The notes under the pieces were generated by a model. That model had not been told where the DNA came from, made no database searches, and was given only the letters and a program-made list of their open reading frames with translations. A DNA stretch of 8,274 nt. It comes from an uncultured Phycisphaerae bacterium (lineage in GTDB: Bacteria; Planctomycetota; Phycisphaerae; Phycisphaerales; SM1A02). Shown here one piece after another: positions 1 through 6,383 of the stretch. The position numbers were made by a program, and so were the translations under genes. The stretch lies in the NCBI GenBank assembly GCA_913046275.1, contig CAJWSE010000044.1:1-8274 (forward strand). The letters run 5' to 3'. How positions within the stretch are numbered: position 1 is the first letter of the stretch; each line of letters starts with the position of its first letter.

Positions 1-236
1 CAGCTAATGAAGGCAAAGTTATTATTTCGACTATTGTTAATGTAGAGAGCACAAATCTAGTTATTAAGTGGCAGGAGCTCGGTGGTCCGCCAATTTTAGG
101 TGATATTGAACCAGGTACAGGAACGACTTTGCTTAAAGGGCTCATTTTCCATGAAATGCATGGAACGATTCAGCTTGATTATCAAAGGAATGGGTTGAGC
201 TGCGAAATCAGTATCCCACTGACTGAAAAATTGTAA
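1..236 (+). CDS. Sensor histidine kinase, HWE/HisKA_2 type, C-terminal end (partial)
   Basis: This is the 3' end of a gene that begins left of the window. The reading frame starts at base 3, gives 77 residues, and ends at TAA 234-236 with a TGA right behind it. The residues WQELGGPP (bases 69-92) followed by a GTGTTLL segment and a GLSCEISIPL ending match the C-terminal part of the HATPase domain in HWE and HisKA_2 kinases, where W-x-E-x-GGPP and a GxGxxL(I/L) glycine loop are characteristic. Such proteins autophosphorylate on histidine using ATP and usually signal to response regulators. The histidine, the N-box and any sensor domain lie outside the window, so the input signal cannot be judged. 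The purD start is only 16 bases away, which suggests co-transcription. An HWE kinase and a HisKA_2 kinase cannot be told apart from this fragment. Confidence 0.8.
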   Translation, partial: ANEGKVIISTIVNVESTNLVIKWQELGGPPILGDIEPGTGTTLLKGLIFHEMHGTIQLDYQRNGLSCEISIPLTEKL

Positions 237-252
237 TGAGCTTCGTTACAAT

Positions 253-1746
253 ATGGAGATGTCAAAAACAAAACCATGTCCAGAACAATGCAATGTACTC
301 CTCATCGGTGGAGGTGGACGTGAGCACGCCCTTGCCTGGAAGATGTCACAGTCTCCAAAGTTGGGAACTCTGTATGCAACAAATTGTGATAATGGTGGAA
401 TTGCACAACTTGCAGAACCATGCGATGAACGATGGGATCCAACGCGTGTTTTTTTCTTACGCAGATGGTGCGAGCAACATGAGATTCATCTCGTGGTTGT
501 TGGTCCTGAGGTGCCATTGGCTGAAGGCATTTCAGATGAATTGACTACAGAGAATCGACTTGTTTTTGGTCCTAATAAAGAGGCAGCTAGAATCGAATCA
601 GATAAAACTTATGCAAAAGAAATTATGAGGCAGTCTTCTATTCCCACTGCAGATTCACGCTCTTTTGATGATATTTACGCTGCAAAATCATATCTTTTAA
701 GAGGTTTAGATCGTGATTTAGATAATGAGTTTAAGCAGCCTTTAGCAAAAGAGGTTGAATCATTTGTGGAGTGGTGCAGCGAACGAGAAAAACAAAATGA
801 ATTCAAGTTTTCTGATGAATTACAAGACATCCTAAATAATCGTGAAGACCCTTGTGTTGTAAAAGCAAGTGGTCTTGCGGCGGGCAAAGGGGTTATTGTT
901 TGTCAAACCATTGGCGAGGCAATGTCAGCAGTCGATCTTATAATGAGCGATAAAGCATTTGGTAATGCTGGTGGAACCATTATTATCGAAGAGTTCATGT
1001 CAGGCATCGAGGTGAGTGTTCTAGCGCTTGTAGATGGGGGAACAATTTGGGTCCTTGATCTCTGCCAGGATCATAAGCAAGTTGGCGAAGGCGATACAGG
1101 GCCAAACACTGGGGGCATGGGAGCATTCTGCCCAGCGCCATTGTTAGACGATGAAATGCTGGAATATGTTGAACGCGAAATTCTTATCCCCGCCGTCGAT
1201 GCACTGCTTCGCGATGGTATTCAATATCGTGGAGTCTTGTATGCTGGCTTGATGCTGACAGCAAGTGGGCCGAAAGTTTTAGAGTTTAACTGTCGTTTTG
1301 GCGATCCTGAAACGCAGCCACTGATGGCACGTTTTAAAGGGGATTTGGTAGATACGCTCTGGCGAACAGCTTCTGGAACACTCAACAATGCGTCGATTGA
1401 TTTCACAGATAAGGTTGCATGTTGTGTTGTTATGTGCAGCAAAGGGTACCCGGGTTCATACAGTAAGGGGCATGTAATTGACGGCATTGAGGACATCCAA
1501 AATACTGATGATGTTTTCGTTTTTCAGGCAGGCACGGATTGCAGTGATGGCATAACTAAGACATCAGGTGGTCGAGTACTCGGCGTGACTGCAATAGCCT
1601 CGTCTCTAGAAGAATCACGAGCAAAGGCGAATTTAGCGTGCTCAGCTATTCAATTTGATGGCGCATTTTGGAGAACAGATATTGGTTGCAGAGATAATTC
1701 AAAAATGGGTAGTGGCGCTAGTTTTGATTCTATTTCCGGCGCATAG
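253..1746 (+). CDS. purD: Phosphoribosylamine--glycine ligase (GAR synthetase), with an internal insert
   Basis: PurD joins 5-phosphoribosylamine and glycine using ATP to make glycinamide ribonucleotide, the second step of de novo purine synthesis, in the cytoplasm. The N-terminal domain has the GGGGREHALAWK loop (residues 19-30) and VVGPEVPLAEG (82-92). The ATP-grasp part has VVKASGLAAGKGV (202-214), EEFMSGIEVS (246-255), DHKQVGEGDTGPNTGGMGA (273-291) and the metal-binding EFNCRFGDPETQP (344-356). The C-terminal domain ends near TDIGCR (475-480). At 497 residues it is longer than the usual 420-430: there are about 13 extra residues at the N-terminus, about 17 at the C-terminus, and an insert of roughly 45 residues at about 151-197 between SYLLR and CVVKASG. 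The frame is open through the insert, so it is not a frameshift. No good ribosome binding site precedes ATG 253; ATG 259, two codons later, is an equally possible start. The 3' end overlaps uvrB tail to tail by 17 bases. Confidence 0.95.
   Translation: MEMSKTKPCPEQCNVLLIGGGGREHALAWKMSQSPKLGTLYATNCDNGGIAQLAEPCDERWDPTRVFFLRRWCEQHEIHLVVVGPEVPLAEGISDELTTENRLVFGPNKEAARIESDKTYAKEIMRQSSIPTADSRSFDDIYAAKSYLLRGLDRDLDNEFKQPLAKEVESFVEWCSEREKQNEFKFSDELQDILNNREDPCVVKASGLAAGKGVIVCQTIGEAMSAVDLIMSDKAFGNAGGTIIIEEFMSGIEVSVLALVDGGTIWVLDLCQDHKQVGEGDTGPNTGGMGAFCPAPLLDDEMLEYVEREILIPAVDALLRDGIQYRGVLYAGLMLTASGPKVLEFNCRFGDPETQPLMARFKGDLVDTLWRTASGTLNNASIDFTDKVACCVVMCSKGYPGSYSKGHVIDGIEDIQNTDDVFVFQAGTDCSDGITKTSGGRVLGVTAIASSLEESRAKANLACSAIQFDGAFWRTDIGCRDNSKMGSGASFDSISGA
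699..846 (+). other. Extra segment inside PurD (about residues 150-198)
   Basis: Compared with my memory of E. coli PurD, where AYLREKGAPIVIKADG runs on without interruption, this protein places about 45 residues between AYL-like SYLLR and the PCVVKASG strand. The segment is rich in charged residues (Asp, Glu, Lys, Arg) and includes an aromatic FVEWCSE patch. It reads as mostly helical with two short amphipathic stretches. It falls where the small lid subdomain of the ATP-grasp fold begins. Codon use looks like the surrounding gene. The exact borders are uncertain by several residues because no alignment was run. Confidence 0.7.
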
Positions 1747-3751
1747 TTTTTTTTGAAGAATCGTTCTTTCCATGTAGAAGTGCAGTGATTTCATCACGTA
1801 AATTTGCAGCTCTTTCGAAATCAAGTTGATCTGCTGCTTCAAGCATATCATTTTCTAATTCTTCAATTCGTTCATCAATATCAAAATCTTTTTCGGTACC
1901 GTCTGCATGGAACGCTTCACGAGCAATGTGCCTTGCGGAAAGCTCATTTTCAATTCCTTTTCGAATGGCTTTTTGAATAGTTTCAGGCGTAATTTTATTC
2001 TTCTTGTTGTACTCCAGTTGAATCTCTCTGCGCCTACTTGTTTCATCCATGGCATTTTGCATTTGATTAGTTACGCTATCACCATACAAAATTACTTTAG
2101 CATTTACATTCCGCGCTGCTCGGCCAATTGTTTGAATAAGGCTGGTTTCACTTCTAAGAAACCCAGTCTTATCAGCATCTAAAATGCACACAAGGGATAC
2201 TTCTGGCAAATCTAAACCTTCTCGAAGTAGGTTTACACCGATTAGCAAGTCGAAGTTACCCTCTCTTAGGTCTCTCAATATCTCAAGTCGTTCTAAGGTT
2301 TGGATATCTGAGTGAAGATAGCGGCTGCGAAGTTTTGTTTTCGAAACAAATTCTGATAGATCTTCCGCCTGTCGTTTTGTTAGAACTGTGACGAGTACTC
2401 GTTCACCATTTCTAACTCGAGTTTCAGCTTCTTCAAGTAAATCAGGCACTTGATTTGAAGCGGGTCGTACTTCGATCAATGGGTCAAGAAGTCCAGTTGG
2501 ACGAATAACTTGCTGCGCAACCATTCCTTCGCATCTCTCTAATTCGTATGGTCCAGGAGTAGCAGAAACATAGATAGTTTGAGGAATAAGTTTTTCAAAT
2601 TCATCAAATTTCAGAGGTCTATTATCTAGTGCGCTTGGCAATCGAAAACCATGATCAACAAGCGTCCGTTTACGTGCTTGGTCTCCATTAAACATTGCAC
2701 GAACTTGAGGGATAGTCACATGCGATTCATCGATGAAAAGGAGCCAATCATTTGGTTCGCGATTTGGAATGTGTCTAAAGTAATCGAGTAAACAAAATGG
2801 CCGACTGCCTGGAGGTCGATTTTCTAAATGTCTTGCATAATTCTCAATTCCGCCACAATATCCCACTTCTTGGATCATTTCAAGGTCATATTTTGTCCGA
2901 GCGATAATACGTTGTGCTTCAAGAAGCTTTCCTTCCTTCTTTAGTCGAATTGTATGCTCATTTAGCTCTTTATTAATTGCACTTGTCGCTCTTTTAAGAC
3001 CCTCTTGTGGCATAACATAATGAACAGCAGGAAAAATAAATGCATCAGTTTCAGATGCAAGTGTTTCTCCTGATGTGGGGTGTATGAGCTCAATTCGTTC
3101 AACGATATCACCAAAAAATTCAAATCTGATACCGAACTGCTCGTACGCAGGGTAGATTTCTAAGACGTCTCCTCGCACGCGAAATGAACCACGTTCAAAC
3201 TCGATTTCATTTCGTTTGTATTGCATTTCAGTTAGCTCGAGAAGTAAATCTCTACGTCTAATTTCTTGACCGCAGGAAATAGGGATGATTCTATTTTGAT
3301 AAGAATCCGGTGAGCCTAAGCCGTAAATGCAACTAACAGAAGAAACGATTATTACATCATCTCGTGACATTAGGCTACTTGTTGCTTTTAGTCGAAGTCG
3401 ATCCAGGTCATCATTTCGTGCAGCATCTTTTTCGATATAAATGTCGCGTTGAGGAATATACGCTTCAGGTTGATAGTAATCGTAATAACTAACAAAGTAT
3501 GAAATTGCATTGTTCGGAAATAAGGCGCGCATCTCTTCAAAAAGCTGCGCAGCAAGAGTCTTGTTGTGGCTGAGAATAAGCGTCGGCTTATTCAATTTGG
3601 CAATTACATTTGCCATCGTAAATGTCTTGCCAGTTCCGGTCGCCCCTAAGAGAGTTTGATATCGTTCACCTTCACAAGCCCGTGATACAATTTGATCGAT
3701 AGTTTGAGGCTGATCACCTTTTGGATCGAATTCACTAACAAGTTGAAACAT
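1730..3751 (-). CDS. uvrB: UvrABC excinuclease subunit B
   Basis: UvrB is the damage-verifying ATPase of bacterial nucleotide excision repair; it is loaded by UvrA and then recruits UvrC. The 673-residue product matches the family's usual length and has all the landmarks. These are Walker A GATGTGKT (residues 36-43), the beta-hairpin with SYYDYYQPEAYIP (88-100) that inserts between DNA strands, Walker B DESH (341-344), the helicase motif VSATPG (395-400), LLREGLDLPEVSL (508-520), motif VI QTIGRAARN (540-548), and the C-terminal UVR coiled-coil motif (about 626-660) that contacts UvrC. A short basic tail KKTMRRK follows. The gene lies 14 bases after gcvH on the same strand, so it is probably read from the gcvH promoter. 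Its own start, ATG at 3751, has no clear Shine-Dalgarno; the upstream bases are A/T-rich. No feature suggests loss of function. Confidence 0.98.
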   Translation of the reverse strand: MFQLVSEFDPKGDQPQTIDQIVSRACEGERYQTLLGATGTGKTFTMANVIAKLNKPTLILSHNKTLAAQLFEEMRALFPNNAISYFVSYYDYYQPEAYIPQRDIYIEKDAARNDDLDRLRLKATSSLMSRDDVIIVSSVSCIYGLGSPDSYQNRIIPISCGQEIRRRDLLLELTEMQYKRNEIEFERGSFRVRGDVLEIYPAYEQFGIRFEFFGDIVERIELIHPTSGETLASETDAFIFPAVHYVMPQEGLKRATSAINKELNEHTIRLKKEGKLLEAQRIIARTKYDLEMIQEVGYCGGIENYARHLENRPPGSRPFCLLDYFRHIPNREPNDWLLFIDESHVTIPQVRAMFNGDQARKRTLVDHGFRLPSALDNRPLKFDEFEKLIPQTIYVSATPGPYELERCEGMVAQQVIRPTGLLDPLIEVRPASNQVPDLLEEAETRVRNGERVLVTVLTKRQAEDLSEFVSKTKLRSRYLHSDIQTLERLEILRDLREGNFDLLIGVNLLREGLDLPEVSLVCILDADKTGFLRSETSLIQTIGRAARNVNAKVILYGDSVTNQMQNAMDETSRRREIQLEYNKKNKITPETIQKAIRKGIENELSARHIAREAFHADGTEKDFDIDERIEELENDMLEAADQLDFERAANLRDEITALLHGKNDSSKKTMRRK

Positions 3752-3765
3752 TATTTATAGTTTCT

Positions 3766-4146
3766 TTAAACGGGGTATTTTCCGTCGTAGGCCACTTGAT
3801 CCATGAGTTGAGAGTAATCTGCATTCCCCTCAATGCGGATTTTTGCGAGCCACCCAGCGACAAAGGGGTCGCTGTTGAGGAGGGAAGGATCATCAGCCAC
3901 GGCATCATTGACTTCGATAATTTCACCTGCAAATGCCGTCATAATGTCACTAGTCGTTTTGACGGATTCAACTTCCCCTGCGGAGTCATTTTGACCTAAA
4001 GTGGTGCCTACGGGTTGCATTTCAACATAAGTGATATCAGTGAGTTCATTTGCAGCAAATTGGGTTATGCCAATGGTAATAGTATTACCTTCGACCTTGA
4101 ACCATTCGTGAGAATCTGAAAAATAACAATCTGTTGGCGTAGACAT
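3766..4146 (-). CDS. gcvH: Glycine cleavage system H protein
   Basis: GcvH carries the lipoyl arm that shuttles the aminomethyl group between the P, T and L proteins of the glycine cleavage system. The 126-residue product matches the family length (about 125-130). It shows SDSHEWFKVEG near the N-terminus, ITIGITQFAANELTDITYVE (23-42), the lipoylation site EVESVKTTSD with Lys63, then GEIIEVNDAVADDPSLLNSDPFVAGWLAKI (74-103). The start at 4146 (MSTPTD) was chosen over an in-frame ATG at 4203 because a strong AAAGGAG lies seven bases before it and because the extra 19 residues have no family resemblance. No gcvT or gcvP is beside it; the other components must be encoded elsewhere if the pathway operates. 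It is the first gene of a likely gcvH-uvrB transcript. GcvH can also act as a lipoyl donor or carrier in other pathways. Confidence 0.95.
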   Translation of the reverse strand: MSTPTDCYFSDSHEWFKVEGNTITIGITQFAANELTDITYVEMQPVGTTLGQNDSAGEVESVKTTSDIMTAFAGEIIEVNDAVADDPSLLNSDPFVAGWLAKIRIEGNADYSQLMDQVAYDGKYPV

Positions 4147-4153
4147 AACAATG

Positions 4154-4160
4154 CTCCTTT
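4154..4160 (-). promoter_or_regulatory. Ribosome binding site of gcvH
   Basis: On the minus strand the bases read AAAGGAG, ending seven bases before ATG 4146. This is the best Shine-Dalgarno in the window and decides the gcvH start against the upstream in-frame ATG at 4203. Confidence 0.85.
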
Positions 4161-4186
4161 CGAGTTGGATTAGTGCAAGGTATAGT
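4158..4186 (+). promoter_or_regulatory. Possible promoter for the TIM-barrel/cmk/plsC set
   Basis: TATAGT at 4181-4186 matches five of six bases of the sigma-70 -10 consensus. With a 17-base spacer the -35 position holds TTTCGA (4158-4163), a poor match. Transcription from here would give a leader of about 45-50 bases before ATG 4241. The same bases read TACTAT on the other strand, so the site could also serve gcvH, but I find no fitting -35 there. The call rests mainly on the -10 and the divergent gene arrangement. Confidence 0.3.
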
Positions 4187-4240
4187 ACATCCTCATACAT
4201 CATTCGATTCGCATTTTCTCAAATCTCTACGAAACTTTTC

Positions 4241-5011
4241 ATGACAGTACTTTTAACCTTAGCAATTCAATCTCTAGACAGACTTCTTTCCGAAGGTGGT
4301 CAAGAGATGTTTGAAGTCCCTAGATTAGCAGCGGAATCGCTGGATTTACGAGGTGTCATGATTGATGCTAGCCATCTTTCAGGCTGGTCATTGGAATCTT
4401 ATGACAAGTTTCGTAATAATGCGGATAAATCAAAATCGCCCTGTCTTCTCATTCGAGATAATACAAAACTTGATATTTTGGCAGATACAGAGATCGCTTT
4501 AGAGCGAATTAAACGGCTTTCGGTTGCAGCCAATCGATTAGGATGTAACGCAATCGCAATCACGCCTTTTTTCCCTAAAGATCAAGAGCAAGTTGACACA
4601 ATCGTTGAACATATTCGGGGAGCGATGCAGGGTGTGGAGCGCTTGGAATTGAATTTGCTTTTGCAACCATGCGACGGCCTCTCTAGCGATCCGGATGTCC
4701 TGGTAGAAGTCATAAAGCAAATTGGAGGTTTTCGAATTGGCGCATTGCCCACATTTCAGTACGCAGGATTAACGGGTGATGGGATTGAAGCGCTGCGAAA
4801 ATTAGCACCATATGCAGGAGGAATTGTTGCTGATTTCCCTTGTGGTCGTGGAAAGACAAAAGTTGATCCTGTCGAAGGCTTAAAAGCAGTTCTTGAAGTA
4901 GGTTATTCAAATACGATTGCACTTAATTATTCTGGTACCGGCGATGCCCTAAAACAGATTAAAAAAGTAGTTAGACAAATGCGCGCATACTTAGAATCAG
5001 ATTCCAAATGA
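4241..5011 (+). CDS. TIM-barrel protein, sugar-phosphate isomerase/AP-endonuclease-2-like, possibly non-catalytic
   Basis: The product (256 residues from ATG 4241) resembles the xylose isomerase-like TIM-barrel family (sugar phosphate isomerases/epimerases, AP endonuclease 2 fold). The pattern includes RLGCNAIAITPFF after a long helix, a GVERLELNLLLQP strand, GGFRIGALPTFQYAG, LRKLAPYAGGIVADF, and a C-terminal segment DPVEGLKAVLEVGYSNTIAL that matches the family's last strand and helix. Members normally bind a metal through Glu, Asp, His and Glu; at the matching places I see Gln or Leu, Pro/Thr, Ala/Asp and Asn, so catalysis of the usual kind is doubtful. The substrate is unknown. The start at 4241 was preferred to the ATG at 4151 because the added 30 residues look like untranslated spacer and would run over the likely promoter. 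No Shine-Dalgarno is visible; ATG 4307 has GAAGGTGG upstream but would remove the first strand. The stop overlaps the cmk start as ATGA. Confidence 0.7.
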   Translation: MTVLLTLAIQSLDRLLSEGGQEMFEVPRLAAESLDLRGVMIDASHLSGWSLESYDKFRNNADKSKSPCLLIRDNTKLDILADTEIALERIKRLSVAANRLGCNAIAITPFFPKDQEQVDTIVEHIRGAMQGVERLELNLLLQPCDGLSSDPDVLVEVIKQIGGFRIGALPTFQYAGLTGDGIEALRKLAPYAGGIVADFPCGRGKTKVDPVEGLKAVLEVGYSNTIALNYSGTGDALKQIKKVVRQMRAYLESDSK

Positions 5012-5700
5012 TGTCTGAAGGAGATCGAATAGTCATTACGATCGATGGAGCAGCTGGAACAGGCAAATCTTCTGTCGCTCAAGAACTTGCTCGTCGCCTC
5101 GGAACGGAATGTCTCGATACTGGGGCGATGTATCGCGCAGTAGCAGTACTCGCGATTGATTTTAGTATCGACCCAACGGCAGGCGAGAAACTTGCCCAAG
5201 GAATTCGTCAAAAAGGAATTCGTTTTGATTGGTCTCAAAGCCCGCCAACTATACTTTTAGATGGTAAAGACATTTCCCGCCGCATTCGAGATTTAGATGT
5301 CAGTTCTGTCGTCTCAATAGTGGCAAAGCAATCCGAAGTAAGGGCTGTTTTAGTTGAACAACAGCGCGCCATAGGAGAATTGCATCCGCTTCTTGTAACT
5401 GAGGGGCGCGACCAAGGTTCTGTGGTGTTTCCAGAAGCCAATTTCCGATTTTTTCTGACTGCAGAAGTAGAGCAACGTACTAGGCGCAGAGTAAAACAGC
5501 TACGAGACACTGGACATGCAGTTGATGATGAAATAGTTCAAAAGGACATTCGATCAAGAGATCAAATAGATTCGACTCGTACTGATGGGCCTCTCACTTG
5601 CCCTGAAGGTGCTGTTGTAATTGATACTTCTCCACTCTCAATGGATGAAGTTGTTGACCACATGCAATTACATATTTTTGCAGTTTTGGGAGAACAATGA
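5008..5700 (+). CDS. cmk: Cytidylate kinase
   Basis: Cmk phosphorylates CMP and dCMP with ATP, feeding CTP/dCTP pools and recycling CMP released in phospholipid synthesis. The 230-residue product has the P-loop GAAGTGKSS (residues 14-22), the LDTGAMYRAVAVLA nucleotide-binding stretch (36-49), the CMP-binding insert typical of the long bacterial form (about 60-110), GRDQGSVVFPEANFRFFLTA (133-152), the lid arginines RTRRR (157-161), and SRDQIDSTR (183-191) followed by IDTSPLSMDEVV. The consensus GRDIGT is GRDQGS here and the usual proline of the P-loop is alanine; both are mild changes. ATG 5008 overlaps the upstream stop as ATGA, and a second ATG follows directly at 5011; either could start the protein. 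No strong ribosome binding site precedes it, so translation probably depends on coupling to the upstream gene. It overlaps plsC by four bases. Confidence 0.96.
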   Translation: MMSEGDRIVITIDGAAGTGKSSVAQELARRLGTECLDTGAMYRAVAVLAIDFSIDPTAGEKLAQGIRQKGIRFDWSQSPPTILLDGKDISRRIRDLDVSSVVSIVAKQSEVRAVLVEQQRAIGELHPLLVTEGRDQGSVVFPEANFRFFLTAEVEQRTRRRVKQLRDTGHAVDDEIVQKDIRSRDQIDSTRTDGPLTCPEGAVVIDTSPLSMDEVVDHMQLHIFAVLGEQ

Positions 5701-6383
5701 TTTCTAGATTGCAAATTCAAAGAAGAGCACCCGGCTCAAGTGCTTGGCGTGTGCTTGTGTGGTGGAATGGCGTTATTCTGATTTTAAAACTTCTCTTGGT
5801 TGTTTTCTATCGATTCCGTTCGTACGGTCAGGAAAACATTCCTAAAACTGGTGCATTACTTTTTGTAGGTAACCACCAGTCGAATTTTGATCCTGCGATT
5901 ATGGGGGCTGCGGTTTATGATAGACCATTTCATGGCATTGCTCGTGATACGCTGTTTGAATCTAAATTACTGTCAATATTGATGAAGGGTTTTGGCGTAA
6001 TTGCAATTAGACGTGGTGAAAGTGATACCAAAGCAATTCGAAGAGCGCTTCAGGAGTTAGAGGAGGGGCGCTGTGTAATGATGTTTCCAGAAGGAACGCG
6101 AACAAAAGATGGGCAGATTGCAGAGTTTCAGCGAGGTTTTTGGCTACTTATGAAGAAAAGTAAGGCTACCGTTGTGCCTATAGGACTTGATGGTGCCTTT
6201 GATGCATATCCAGTGGGTTCCAAGCCAAAACTGCGTGGCTACATTGAAGCTTGTATTGGTAAGCCAATTCGAACTGCAGAACTTCTTGAATTGGGTGAAG
6301 AGAAAGGCACTGCTTACGTTAGATCACGTATTGAGTTATTAAAAACTAAATGTCGAGAGAGTATTGAAAAACGATTAAGTTAA
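5697..6383 (+). CDS. plsC: 1-acyl-sn-glycerol-3-phosphate acyltransferase family protein
   Basis: Proteins of this family acylate lysophosphatidic acid to phosphatidic acid at the inner membrane. The 228-residue product has a hydrophobic N-terminal segment (about 18-39) that would anchor it, the catalytic HX4D motif NHQSNFDP (His60 and Asp65), GFGVIAIRRGESD (98-110, motif II), the substrate-binding FPEGTRTKDG (130-139, motif III) and VVPIGLDGAF (159-168, motif IV). Length and motif order are normal. The start ATG 5697 overlaps the cmk stop as ATGA and is preceded by GGGAG (5688-5692), a fair Shine-Dalgarno at short spacing. Association of cmk with plsC is common in bacteria and fits a link between CMP recycling and phospholipid synthesis. 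Specificity for lysophosphatidate over other acyl acceptors cannot be proven from sequence. Its 3' end overlaps the convergent permease gene by nine bases. Confidence 0.92.
   Translation: MISRLQIQRRAPGSSAWRVLVWWNGVILILKLLLVVFYRFRSYGQENIPKTGALLFVGNHQSNFDPAIMGAAVYDRPFHGIARDTLFESKLLSILMKGFGVIAIRRGESDTKAIRRALQELEEGRCVMMFPEGTRTKDGQIAEFQRGFWLLMKKSKATVVPIGLDGAFDAYPVGSKPKLRGYIEACIGKPIRTAELLELGEEKGTAYVRSRIELLKTKCRESIEKRLS

Noticed and set aside
236..544. A 102-codon plus-strand open frame overlapping the purD start
   Set aside because: It lies in another frame over well-conserved purD sequence and its product resembles no family; the PurD frame explains the bases.
1747..1790. T run followed by GAAGAATCGTTCTTTC as a possible terminator of purD
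   Set aside because: The possible stem is only about five A/T-rich pairs, the T run is on the wrong side for purD, and the bases encode the uvrB tail.
4147..4203. An in-frame upstream ATG extending GcvH by 19 residues
   Set aside because: The start at 4146 has an AAAGGAG at ideal spacing and gives the normal family length and N-terminus.
4151..4240. An upstream ATG extending the TIM-barrel protein by 30 residues
   Set aside because: The added residues do not look like family sequence, the ATG has no ribosome binding site, and it would overlap the gcvH ribosome binding site and the likely promoter.
4147..4240. Possible glycine riboswitch upstream of gcvH
   Set aside because: The spacer is too short for a tandem glycine riboswitch and shows no recognisable conserved stems.
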